The notes under the pieces were generated by a model. The model worked only from the letters and a program-made list of their open reading frames with translations, was not told the origin of the DNA and did no database searches. From the NCBI GenBank assembly GCA_003245395.1, contig QKDF01000031.1, forward strand, positions 1 through 7,452: 7,452 nt of DNA. The letters run 5' to 3'. A program made the translations under genes and the position numbers. Positions within the stretch are counted from its first letter, which is position 1, and each line of letters starts with the position of its first letter. The stretch is from Clostridia bacterium (lineage in GTDB: Bacteria > Bacillota > Clostridia > Oscillospirales > Oscillospiraceae). Shown here piece by piece: positions 1 to 5,627 of the stretch.

Positions 1-19
1 CCGGTTTTTTATACCGCGC

Positions 20-50
20 AAAAAAGCAGGAGGGAAATCTTTCCCTCCTG
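20..50 (-). terminator. Rho-independent terminator after the UPF0210 gene
   Basis: Read on the minus strand, an 11-bp perfect inverted repeat (arms 40-50 and 27-37, core CAGGAGGGAAA / TTTCCCTCCTG) is followed after two bases by six consecutive T residues (20-25). It begins 8 bases beyond the TGA stop of the UPF0210 gene. The stem plus uninterrupted U-tract is a textbook intrinsic terminator, and it should end the ACT/UPF0210 transcript. The two-base centre means the innermost pairs will open to form a realistic loop. Confidence 0.93.
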
Positions 51-57
51 TTTAATT

Positions 58-1416
58 TCAGTTCTTCAGGCTGTGCAGCGGCGCGGGAATCCGCCCTCCG
101 CGGGCGATGAAATCGGCGCTGGACTCGGTATGCACCGGCATCACCGGCGCGCTGCCCAGCAGTCCGCCCATTTCGATGGTGTCTCCCACCTGCTTGCCCG
201 GCGTGGGCAGCAGACGCACGGCGGTGGTCTTGTTGTTCACCATGCCGATGGCCGCCTCATCCGCGATGATGGCGGAAATCGTCTCCGCGGGCGTGTCCCC
301 GGGCACCGCGATCATATCCAAGCCCACGGAGCATACGCAGGTCATGGCCTCCAGCTTGTCCAGGCACAGCGTCCCGGCCCGGGCCGCCGCAATCATGCCC
401 TCATCCTCGCTGACGGGAATGAACGCACCGGACAGTCCGCCCACAGAGGAAGACGCCATCACGCCGCCCTTTTTCACGGCGTCGTTCAAAAGTGCAAGCG
501 CCGCAGTTGTGCCGTGGGTGCCGCAGATCTCCAGTCCCATCTCCTCCAGAATCCGGGCCACGCTGTCGCCGATGGCGGGCGTGGGTGCCAGAGACAGATC
601 CACAATACCAAAGGGTGTATTCAGGCGGCGTGAGGCCTCCTGTGCCACCAGCTGCCCCATACGGGTGACCCGGAAAGCGGTCTTTTTCACCGTCTCCGCC
701 ACCACATCAAAAGGCTCACCCCGAACAGCCTTGAGGGCGCTGTGCACCACGCCGGGGCCGGAAACGCCCACGTTGATAACCTTTTCTGCCTCTCCGACGC
801 CGTGAAACGCACCGGCCATGAAGGGGTTGTCCTCCACGGCGTTGCAGAACACCACCAGCTTGGCGCAGCCCAGACCGTCCTGCTCCGCGGTTCTGGAAGC
901 CGTTTCCTTAATAACGCGGCCCATCAGCGCCACCGCATCCATGTTGATGCCCGCCCGCGTAGATCCCACGTTGATGGAAGAGCACACAAATTCCGTGCTC
1001 GCAAGTGCCTCGGGGATGGAGCGGATCAGCTTCTCATCCGCCAGTGTCATGCCCTTGTGCACCAGCGCGGAATACCCGCCGATAAAGTTGACGCCGCAGG
1101 TTCTGGCCGCCCGATCCATGGCATCGGCAAACGGAACATAGTCCTCCGTCTCGCTGGCCCCCGCCACCAAAGCCATGGGAGTGACGGAAATTCGCTTATT
1201 TACAATGGGAATTCCGAATTCCCGCTCAATATCCTCACCGGTTTTGACCAAGCGCTCGGCATACCGGGTGATCTTCTCATAGATTTTCTCACAGGCCCGC
1301 GCGGGGTCCGGGTCGCAGCAGGACAGCAGGGAAATTCCCATGGTAATGGTTCGAATGTCCAGATGCTGCTGATCGATCATCTCGATGGTGGAGAGTATAT
1401 CTTTCTGATTCAGCAC
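58..1416 (-). CDS. UPF0210 (DUF711) PFL family protein
   Basis: This encodes a 452-residue protein of the UPF0210/DUF711 family, placed in the pyruvate formate-lyase-like superfamily. Its reaction is not established, and I do not assign one. Near-invariant family blocks are present: a run beginning [20 protein letters not shown] (about 192-211), GVSGPGVV (217-224), [15 protein letters not shown] (273-287), [20 protein letters not shown] (299-318), [16 protein letters not shown] (326-341) and a C-terminal RIPAPLHS. Length and ends match relatives I recall from streptococci. No signal peptide or membrane segment is visible, so it is probably cytosolic. The frame stays open to a TTG at 1431. I chose GTG at 1416 because GGAGG (1425-1429) lies 8 bases upstream, and translation from there aligns with the usual N-terminus. 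It follows the UPF0237 ACT gene by 89 bases; these families are commonly paired, which suggests the ACT protein senses a ligand for a shared process (inference). Confidence 0.93.
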   Translation of the reverse strand: MLNQKDILSTIEMIDQQHLDIRTITMGISLLSCCDPDPARACEKIYEKITRYAERLVKTGEDIEREFGIPIVNKRISVTPMALVAGASETEDYVPFADAMDRAARTCGVNFIGGYSALVHKGMTLADEKLIRSIPEALASTEFVCSSINVGSTRAGINMDAVALMGRVIKETASRTAEQDGLGCAKLVVFCNAVEDNPFMAGAFHGVGEAEKVINVGVSGPGVVHSALKAVRGEPFDVVAETVKKTAFRVTRMGQLVAQEASRRLNTPFGIVDLSLAPTPAIGDSVARILEEMGLEICGTHGTTAALALLNDAVKKGGVMASSSVGGLSGAFIPVSEDEGMIAAARAGTLCLDKLEAMTCVCSVGLDMIAVPGDTPAETISAIIADEAAIGMVNNKTTAVRLLPTPGKQVGDTIEMGGLLGSAPVMPVHTESSADFIARGGRIPAPLHSLKN

Positions 1417-1446
1417 AATCGTTGCCTCCAAAAGTAAAATGAATCA

Positions 1447-1475
1447 TTCCCCCCGCGTATCCACACGCGCGGGAA
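1447..1475 (-). other. Stem-loop just upstream of the UPF0210 gene
   Basis: TTCCC (1447-1451) pairs with GGGAA (1471-1475), and CGCGT (1454-1458) with ACGCG (1465-1469), around a six-base loop and a small internal loop. On the minus strand it is followed by an interrupted T-rich stretch (TGATTCATTTTACTTTT) that runs into the ribosome site of the UPF0210 gene. It could be a weak terminator, an attenuator or a stability element. The U-tract is too broken to call a terminator. Confidence 0.45.
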
Positions 1476-1477
1476 CA

Positions 1478-1500
1478 GCCGGGGGGATTTCCCTCCCGGC
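1478..1500 (-). other. GC-rich stem-loop directly after the UPF0237 ACT gene
   Basis: GCCGGG (1478-1483) pairs with CCCGGC (1495-1500) and GGG (1484-1486) with CCC (1491-1493), leaving one bulged base and an ATTT loop, nine pairs in all. It starts 5 bases after the ACT stop codon. No U-tract follows on the minus strand, so it is probably not an efficient intrinsic terminator. It could protect the upstream message end or lower expression of the downstream UPF0210 gene. Confidence 0.5.
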
Positions 1501-1505
1501 ATTTT

Positions 1506-1775
1506 TCAGATGATATGCATGGCGTCGAAAATCTCTTCCCGCTGGATGCGGATGGAGATGCCCATTTTCTTGCTCAGCGCATCCAGCTGGCCGCTCAGCT
1601 CGGCAATGGGAACGGGGGAGAGTGCAATGTCCACGGCCATGACCATGGTGAACTTGCCCTGCAGAATGGTCTGGCTGATGTCCAGAATATTCACGTTGTT
1701 CTCAGCCAAAAGCGCACAGACGGCGGCGATAATACCCACCTTATCCTCACCGATAACGGTTACGATTGCGTTCAT
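1506..1775 (-). CDS. UPF0237 ACT domain-containing protein
   Basis: This is an 89-residue stand-alone ACT domain of the UPF0237 type, the usual size for the family. ACT domains are small beta-alpha-beta-beta-alpha-beta folds that usually bind amino acids at dimer interfaces and control partner enzymes. The N-terminal strand and turn (VTVIGEDKVGIIAAV, about 5-19), the NILDISQT segment (29-36) and the C-terminal EIFDAMH match relatives I recall closely. There is no catalytic domain and no membrane segment. The start is ATG, with a full AAGGAGG (1783-1789) seven bases upstream. A strong promoter lies immediately before it, so it probably heads a two-gene transcript with the UPF0210 gene. Similarity to GcvR-type regulators is family-level knowledge; the ligand and target here are unknown. 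Confidence 0.93.
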   Translation of the reverse strand: MNAIVTVIGEDKVGIIAAVCALLAENNVNILDISQTILQGKFTMVMAVDIALSPVPIAELSGQLDALSKKMGISIRIQREEIFDAMHII

Positions 1776-1816
1776 GGAATTTCCTCCTTGGTAAAAGCAA
1801 ATTAAATAGCTAAGCT

Positions 1817-1845
1817 AATATATCACAGTTTTTTTCCAAAGTAAA
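1817..1845 (-). promoter_or_regulatory. Extended -10 promoter of the ACT/UPF0210 operon
   Basis: On the minus strand, TTTACT (1840-1845, 4/6 match to TTGACA) is separated by exactly 17 bases from TATATT (1817-1822, 5/6 match to TATAAT). TGA directly before the -10 supplies the TGn extended -10 element. Transcription should begin near 1810, giving a leader of roughly 35 bases before the ATG. The -35 sits only 3 bases past the stop codon of the preceding membrane-protein gene. The region is AT-rich compared with its surroundings, which supports the call. Confidence 0.75.
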
Positions 1846-1848
1846 TGT

Positions 1849-2361
1849 TCAATGCGAGACCGCTGCCATGGCAGCAGCATCCCCTGGGTCCAGAAAGGGG
1901 CCAAATGACGGTGGCAGGAATGTCAGCACCACATATAAAAGCGCCATCACGACGGCCAGAACAAGCCAAACATTTCCGCCCTTGTCCCCCAGGATATCCG
2001 TCTGTGCCAGCGCCAGAACCAGCGCGATAGCAACTACCCAGGCCAAAAGATAGACAGCCGGCGCAGGTCGCAGGGCGTTCAGCCCCCAGAAGATGAGCAT
2101 CACCGCAAGGGGTGCAATCACCAGCCACGCGGCCATCGTACGTACAGCTTTTATCGCTCCTCCCGAGAGCGGACCGGAGATGGCAATGCCAAAAAGCAAC
2201 GGCCAGAACGCCAGCTTCGACATCTCCCATGGGCTGAAAAATTGCGGAATGAAGACGGCTGTGATCGGATCTTTTGTCACGCTATGCGCCAGCAAAAGCA
2301 TCAGCCCCAGCAGCAGTACCGCCAGGAAACGAACGAAAAAGCATTCGGACCGATTTTTCAT
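1849..2361 (-). CDS. DUF6512-like integral membrane protein
   Basis: This encodes a 170-residue hydrophobic protein with about five predicted membrane helices (roughly 9-27, 49-66, 76-96, 102-121, 130-149), so it acts in the cytoplasmic membrane. Two landmarks resemble DUF6512 proteins of Firmicutes as I recall them: FSPWEMSKLAFWPLL (42-56), like the family's NESxWEHLKLxFWP segment, and a C-terminal FLPPSFGPFLDP (148-159), like its FxPPxxxxFxDP ending. The assignment rests on these and is moderate; the function is unknown. The frame is open from a TTG at 2382. I chose ATG at 2361 because an excellent site, GAGGTGAT (2369-2376), lies 7 bases upstream. The gene lies between the lysC hairpins and the promoter of the ACT/UPF0210 pair. 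No convincing promoter of its own was seen, and no terminator follows, so its transcript may read into the ACT gene. Nothing ties it to amino acid metabolism. Confidence 0.8.
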   Translation of the reverse strand: MKNRSECFFVRFLAVLLLGLMLLLAHSVTKDPITAVFIPQFFSPWEMSKLAFWPLLFGIAISGPLSGGAIKAVRTMAAWLVIAPLAVMLIFWGLNALRPAPAVYLLAWVVAIALVLALAQTDILGDKGGNVWLVLAVVMALLYVVLTFLPPSFGPFLDPGDAAAMAAVSH

Positions 2362-2411
2362 CTGAACCATCACCTCGCTCAACAGTATGCATCAGGCGAT
2401 GGAAACAGAAC

Positions 2412-2439
2412 AAACGGGCGCACACGGGTGCGCCCGTTT
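2412..2439 (-). terminator. Likely terminator of the hom-lysC operon
   Basis: This is a 12-bp perfect stem (AAACGGGCGCAC, 2412-2423, with GTGCGCCCGTTT, 2428-2439) closed by a four-base loop. On the minus strand the stem ends in TTT and runs into a T-rich but interrupted stretch (TTTGTTCTGTTTCC). It is the second of two hairpins after lysC, and given its stability it is the better terminator candidate. The broken U-tract leaves room for read-through into the membrane-protein gene. Confidence 0.7.
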
Positions 2440-2470
2440 AACTCCCGGATACGGAACTTTTCCGGGAGTT
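2440..2470. terminator. Hairpin overlapping the lysC end, possible second terminator
   Basis: AACTCCCGGA (2440-2449) pairs perfectly with TCCGGGAGTT (2461-2470) around an 11-base loop, one base past the lysC stop codon. Read on the plus strand it is followed by five T residues (2469-2473). Read on the minus strand, where the genes are, the following sequence is GTTAAACGGG, a poor U-tract. It may therefore work mainly against antisense transcription, or act together with the stronger hairpin next to it. The loop contains an alternative small stem, CGGAA/TTCCG (2452-2456 with 2460-2464), that would compete with it. Confidence 0.55.
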
Positions 2471-2471
2471 T

Positions 2472-2948
2472 TTAAACTTCGTCGAAGAATTTGGCGTGGA
2501 TAGACCGAACCGCCTTATCCACGTCAGTCTCGTTGAGCAGAACAGAAACGCGGATTTCAGACGTATTGATCATCTGGATGTTGATGCCCGCCTCGTACAG
2601 CGCCTCAAACATTCTGGCAGCCACACCGCAGTTGCTCATCAGTCCAACGCCGACGATGGACACCTTGCCGATCTTGTCGTCGGTGTTGATGTGGTCAAAC
2701 TTCAGGGCGTCCTTGTGCTCGTTGAGGATATCCACGGCCTCGTCCATATCCTTTTTGTGTACGGTAAAGGTGATATCCTTCGTTTCCTCGCGGCCAATGG
2801 ACTGCAAAATCACGTCCACGTTGATGTTGCTCTTGCTCAGCAGGTCGAACACCTGAAAGGCAACGCCGGGATTGTGCTGCAGGCCCACCAGAGCCACTCT
2901 GGCAATGCTGGTGTCCTTCGCCACGCCGGCAATATTCGTCTTCTCCAT
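2472..2948 (-). CDS. Putative in-frame aspartokinase beta subunit (nested in lysC)
   Basis: Within lysC, codon 246 is an ATG preceded at 8 bases by a full AAGGAGG (2957-2963). Initiation there gives a 158-residue polypeptide starting MEKTNIAGVAK and containing only the two ACT domains. Bacillus subtilis aspartokinase II and Corynebacterium glutamicum aspartokinase are known to make such a beta subunit from an in-frame internal start, and the position and length here match that design. The ribosome site is better than the one at the start of lysC itself. Translation from it is inferred, not shown. Confidence 0.68.
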   Translation of the reverse strand: MEKTNIAGVAKDTSIARVALVGLQHNPGVAFQVFDLLSKSNINVDVILQSIGREETKDITFTVHKKDMDEAVDILNEHKDALKFDHINTDDKIGKVSIVGVGLMSNCGVAARMFEALYEAGINIQMINTSEIRVSVLLNETDVDKAVRSIHAKFFDEV

Positions 2949-3683
2949 CTTGGTAACCTCCTTAACAGTCGTGCCGGGCTTATCCTCCAGGCTGGACACA
3001 ACTTCCAAATTCACATGATACTTCTTGGCAAGCTCTACGCTGCGGTTATGCAGGACCTGCGCTCCCTGGGATGCCAGCTCCAGCATCTCGTCATAGGTGA
3101 TTTCGTCCAGCTTGCGGGCATTGGGCACAATGCGGGGATCGGTGGTATAGACGCCGTCCACATCCGTAAAGATCTGACACAGCTGTGCCTTGAACACAGC
3201 CGCCAGCGCCACGGCACTGGTATCGGAGCCTCCCCGTCCGAGGGTCGTCACATCGCCCGCCCGGTCAACGCCCTGAAATCCGGCCACCAGCACAACCCGG
3301 TGCTGGTCCAGCTCAGACTGAATCCGCTCGGTATCAATTTTCAGGATGCGCGCATCACTGTGAACAGAGGTGGAGTGGAAACCCACCTGCCAAGCCGCCA
3401 GCGAGATGCAGGCAACGCCCCGGCGCTCCAGCTCCATGGCACACAGGGCCACAGAAATCTGCTCCCCCGTAGACAAGAGCATATCCATCTCCCGCCTGGA
3501 TGCCCGGGGGTTGATTTCCTCTGCCTTGGCGATCAGATCATCGGTCGTGTCGCCCTGGGCGGAAAGCACGACAATGACATCGTTTCCGGCTTCATAGGTT
3601 TTTTGGATGATGCCCGCAACGTGGCGGATCCGGTCGGCGTTCTTCACGGAGCTTCCGCCGAATTTTTGTACGATCAAACTCAT
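2472..3683 (-). CDS. lysC: Aspartate kinase (aspartokinase), lysine-sensitive type
   Basis: Phosphorylates L-aspartate with ATP to L-4-aspartyl phosphate, the first step toward lysine, threonine, methionine and diaminopimelate; cytosolic. The 403-residue product is the usual size for a monofunctional Bacillus/Clostridium enzyme. The N-terminal amino-acid kinase domain (1 to about 235) has KFGGSS (7-12), STGEQ (71-75), GRGGSDTSA (149-157) and FTDVDGVYTTDPR (172-184). Two C-terminal ACT domains follow (about 262-335 and 340-403), the second with MINTSEIRVS. The frame is open to 3791, but ATG 3683 is the start: AAGGAAGG (3691-3698) lies seven bases upstream and the protein then begins at the family's usual MxxIVQKFGGSS. 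It follows hom after 76 bases. An internal start at codon 246 probably yields a beta subunit. No lysine riboswitch precedes it within the gap. Which amino acid inhibits it cannot be read from sequence; 'lysine-sensitive' is inferred from architecture. Confidence 0.97.
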   Translation of the reverse strand: MSLIVQKFGGSSVKNADRIRHVAGIIQKTYEAGNDVIVVLSAQGDTTDDLIAKAEEINPRASRREMDMLLSTGEQISVALCAMELERRGVACISLAAWQVGFHSTSVHSDARILKIDTERIQSELDQHRVVLVAGFQGVDRAGDVTTLGRGGSDTSAVALAAVFKAQLCQIFTDVDGVYTTDPRIVPNARKLDEITYDEMLELASQGAQVLHNRSVELAKKYHVNLEVVSSLEDKPGTTVKEVTKMEKTNIAGVAKDTSIARVALVGLQHNPGVAFQVFDLLSKSNINVDVILQSIGREETKDITFTVHKKDMDEAVDILNEHKDALKFDHINTDDKIGKVSIVGVGLMSNCGVAARMFEALYEAGINIQMINTSEIRVSVLLNETDVDKAVRSIHAKFFDEV

Positions 3684-3710
3684 GGTATACCCTTCCTTAT
3701 TCGGATTGAC

Positions 3711-3729
3711 CGGGAGGACTCTCCTCCCG
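3711..3729 (-). other. Stem-loop in the hom-lysC gap
   Basis: CGGGAGGA (3711-3718) pairs perfectly with TCCTCCCG (3722-3729) around a three-base loop. It is located 12 bases upstream of the lysC ribosome site. No U-tract follows on the minus strand, so it does not look like an intrinsic terminator. A role in mRNA processing or in setting the hom:lysC ratio is possible; the stem also sequesters a GGGAGGA sequence that could otherwise act as a decoy ribosome site. Confidence 0.55.
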
Positions 3730-3759
3730 CTTCTCTGTCGGCAAAGTGCGCAGCGGGAC

Positions 3760-4953
3760 TCAGCCCAACACCCGCAGACAGGCCAGAACATTCAGATTCC
3801 GAGACAGCTCCCGTGCCTCATGACCGCTGATGCGCTCGGTAAGGAAGCCGGTCTCGCCATCCTCGGAGAGGACTTCCACCTGCCCGAAAGCAAGCGCCGC
3901 ATCGGTCAGGCTGCCCTCAATGCGGAAGTAAAACCGGGTCTGCACCTCCAGCGGATCAACAAACCCTTCCGGGTCCTCCGTCCAGCCGATATCCTCCCGG
4001 CGGCCGTTGTGCTCCAGCGCCTCGATCACATCCGACACGCAGGCCGAGGCAGTGGGCAATTCCCCGGCGCCCTTGCCGTAAAACATGACTTCACCGGTGG
4101 CGTTGCCTCGCACCATGACGGCGTTGTACACATCTTCCACATTGGCAAGGGGATGATCCTCCGGCACCAGATGCGGCGCCACATAGGCGGTACGCCCTCC
4201 ACCGGACAGCCGGATAGCCCGGCCCAGCAGCTTGATGCGGTAACCGGCCCTGCCCGCCACTTTCACATCACGCAGAGACAGCCGGGAGATCCCCTCCAGC
4301 GGCACATCCTCCGGGCGCACCTGGCGGCCAAAGGCCAGATCCGCAAGAATGCAGATTTTACGTCCCGCATCCGTGCCGTTGACATCCGCAGAGGGGTCCG
4401 CTTCGGCATAGCCCTTTGCCTGCGCCTCCCGCAGCGCGTCGGAGAAGAAAGAGCCGGTTCGTACCATACGGGTCAGAATGTAATTGGTAGTGCCGTTCAA
4501 AATGCCGTACACCTCGTCAATGCGGTTGGCGGACAAGCACTGGGTCATGGGGTGCAGAACGGGAATTCCGCCGCCCACACTGGCTTCAAACAAATAGTTG
4601 ACGTTTTTTCTCCGCGCCAGTTCCAGCAGTTCACAGCCCTTTTCAGCCACCAGCTGCTTATTGGCGGTGACCACATGCTTTCCGGCAGACAGTGCACGCT
4701 TAGTATATTCATAAGCCGCTCCCACGCCACCGATGGTCTCCACGACCACGCGAATCTCCTGGTCCTGCTCGATTTTGTCGAAATCGTCGGTCATCAGCTG
4801 CCGCCAGGGGCCCTCTTGAAAGTGGCGAACCAAAATCGCTTTCACGCTCAGCGGTTCACCCAGACGCCGCTCGATCTGACGGCTGTTCTCCGCCACCACC
4901 TTCGCCACGCCGGTCCCCACGGTACCAAGACCCAGGATCGCAATTTTACTCAT
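3760..4953 (-). CDS. hom: Homoserine dehydrogenase
   Basis: Reduces L-aspartate 4-semialdehyde to L-homoserine with NAD(P)H, the branch point to threonine and methionine; cytosolic. The 397-residue protein has the N-terminal dinucleotide fold with GLGTVGTG (8-15), TANK with Lys99, EASVGGGIP (123-131), NGTTN (153-157) and GYAEADP (181-187). The probable catalytic pair is Asp195/Lys199, by analogy with Asp219/Lys223 of the yeast enzyme. A conserved GKGAGELPTASA segment (293-304) closes the catalytic part. The C-terminal regulatory region from about 339 is only some 60 residues. It starts like an ACT strand (RFYFRIEG), but the usual DxPGVLAxI helix and the SIxSVxQ strand are not recognisable, so feedback control by threonine may be altered. 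It lies 32 bases after the PheB-like gene, clearly in the same operon. Its ribosome site, AAAGGAA (4965-4971), is spaced a rather long 11 bases from ATG. Aspartate-semialdehyde dehydrogenase is not in the window. Confidence 0.96.
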   Translation of the reverse strand: MSKIAILGLGTVGTGVAKVVAENSRQIERRLGEPLSVKAILVRHFQEGPWRQLMTDDFDKIEQDQEIRVVVETIGGVGAAYEYTKRALSAGKHVVTANKQLVAEKGCELLELARRKNVNYLFEASVGGGIPVLHPMTQCLSANRIDEVYGILNGTTNYILTRMVRTGSFFSDALREAQAKGYAEADPSADVNGTDAGRKICILADLAFGRQVRPEDVPLEGISRLSLRDVKVAGRAGYRIKLLGRAIRLSGGGRTAYVAPHLVPEDHPLANVEDVYNAVMVRGNATGEVMFYGKGAGELPTASACVSDVIEALEHNGRREDIGWTEDPEGFVDPLEVQTRFYFRIEGSLTDAALAFGQVEVLSEDGETGFLTERISGHEARELSRNLNVLACLRVLG

Positions 4954-4985
4954 GGATCTGACAGTTCCTTTCTCTCCCTGCCGAC

Positions 4986-5426
4986 TCAGCCGGCCAGAAT
5001 TTCAAATTTGACCACACCGTCGATCTCTGTCACCTTGTTCAGGAAATCCTCCAGCGTATCCGCCATGTCCGAGGTCTCCGCTGAAACGGTAACCGCAGCA
5101 CAGCCATTGGTGGGAATGCTTTGGTTGATAGTCAGGATGTTGGCTCCGGAGGTAGCAAAGTGGGACAGCACACGGCTCAAAACGCCGGTGTTGTCCTTAA
5201 GCATTCCGTAAAATGTAATGATATGTTCCGCTTTCATATCGTTGAACGGCTGCACAGAGTCCTTATACTTATAAAATGCACTGCGGCTGATGCCTGCCAG
5301 CCGCGTCGCTGCACCCACGGTGTCGGCCTCTCCGGTCTGCATCATCCGTTTGGCCTCGGCCACCTTAATGAAAATTTCCGGCAGCGCATCCGCCGCCACA
5401 ATGTAATACCTGATTTCTCTGCTCAC
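4986..5426 (-). CDS. PheB-like (UPF0735) HTH-ACT protein
   Basis: This is a 146-residue protein of the UPF0735/PheB family of Firmicutes. Residues 36-57 (TVGAATRLAGISRSAFYKYKD region) look like a helix-turn-helix, and about 68-146 form an ACT domain (HIITFYGMLKDNTGVLSRVL, then ANILTINQSIP and AAVTVSAET). B. subtilis PheB lies next to pheA, and relatives often flank hom or lysC. The function is not firmly known; it was once suggested to be a chorismate mutase, but I see no such active site. An amino-acid-responsive transcription regulator is a reasonable inference. Two GTG codons could start it. I chose 5426 because GGGAGG (5435-5440) then lies 8 bases upstream, whereas a start at 5435 would put the ribosome site directly against the codon. 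It is the first gene of the operon with hom and lysC, so it could sense a pathway product and control its own promoter. Confidence 0.9.
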   Translation of the reverse strand: MSREIRYYIVAADALPEIFIKVAEAKRMMQTGEADTVGAATRLAGISRSAFYKYKDSVQPFNDMKAEHIITFYGMLKDNTGVLSRVLSHFATSGANILTINQSIPTNGCAAVTVSAETSDMADTLEDFLNKVTEIDGVVKFEILAG

Positions 5427-5467
5427 TAAGTCCACCTCCCATGGTCATTTGTCTTCATATTTTATTC

Positions 5468-5496
5468 ATCTTATCATAAAAGGCGTTTGCTTTCAA
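5468..5496 (-). promoter_or_regulatory. Promoter of the pheB-like/hom/lysC operon
   Basis: On the minus strand TTGAAA (5491-5496, 4/6 or better match to -35) is followed after 17 bases by TAAGAT (5468-5473). TGA in front of it supplies an extended -10. Transcription should begin near 5461, leaving a leader of about 35 bases. That is too short for a lysine riboswitch or a T-box, so any control is expected at the promoter or at the enzymes. The AT-rich patch stands out from GC-rich flanks. Confidence 0.72.
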
Positions 5497-5502
5497 TTGA
5501 AA
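5491..5502. promoter_or_regulatory. 12-bp palindrome over the -35, candidate operator
   Basis: TTTCAATTGAAA is a perfect 12-base palindrome that fully covers the -35 hexamer of the operon promoter. On the minus strand the arms can be extended imperfectly to GCTTT...AAAGC. Position and symmetry fit a binding site for a dimeric repressor. The adjacent HTH-ACT protein is one candidate. A palindrome of AT-rich bases can arise by chance, so this is suggestive only. Confidence 0.4.
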
Positions 5503-5594
5503 AAGCTGAAAATATTTCTGTGCCTTCCTCACGAAGTTTGGGCGTTTTGTCTATATGAGGCGGCCGGAGGGTCTTTTCCACGTGGACAGAAGAA

Positions 5595-5621
5595 GAAAGC
5601 GCCCCTGTTTGGGGCGCTTTC
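5595..5621 (-). terminator. Terminator of the penicillin-binding protein gene
   Basis: GAAAGCGCCCC (5595-5605) pairs perfectly over 11 bases with GGGGCGCTTTC (5611-5621) around a five-base loop, 6 bases after the TGA stop. On the minus strand the stem ends in CTTTC followed by TTCTTCTG, a pyrimidine-rich but imperfect U-tract. It separates the cell-wall gene from the amino acid operon. Confidence 0.8.
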
Positions 5622-5627
5622 GGAAGC

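Noticed and set aside
1823..2230. 135-codon minus-strand frame overlapping the membrane-protein gene
   Set aside because: It is a different frame of the same stretch. The alternative frame has a strong ribosome site, clear membrane helices and family-like motifs, whereas this one is Gly/Cys-rich and featureless.
3684..3791. 36-residue N-terminal extension of aspartate kinase
   Set aside because: The frame is open, but the extension overlaps the end of hom and the hairpin and is unlike kinase N-termini. The ATG at 3683 has a good ribosome site and gives the standard start.
2496..3830. 444-codon open frame on the plus strand opposite lysC
   Set aside because: It is antisense to an intact aspartate kinase, has no family resemblance and shows composition typical of a shadow frame.
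3607..5211. 534-codon open frame on the plus strand opposite hom
   Set aside because: It lies antisense to homoserine dehydrogenase, whose conserved motifs are complete, and extends over parts of two further genes. Its translation shows no recognisable domain and is rich in His, Gln and Arg, as expected from the complement of GC-rich coding sequence.
5427..5627. Possible lysine riboswitch or T-box before the operon
   Set aside because: The predicted start site leaves only about 35 leader bases, and no T-box consensus or multi-helix riboswitch arrangement is visible upstream.
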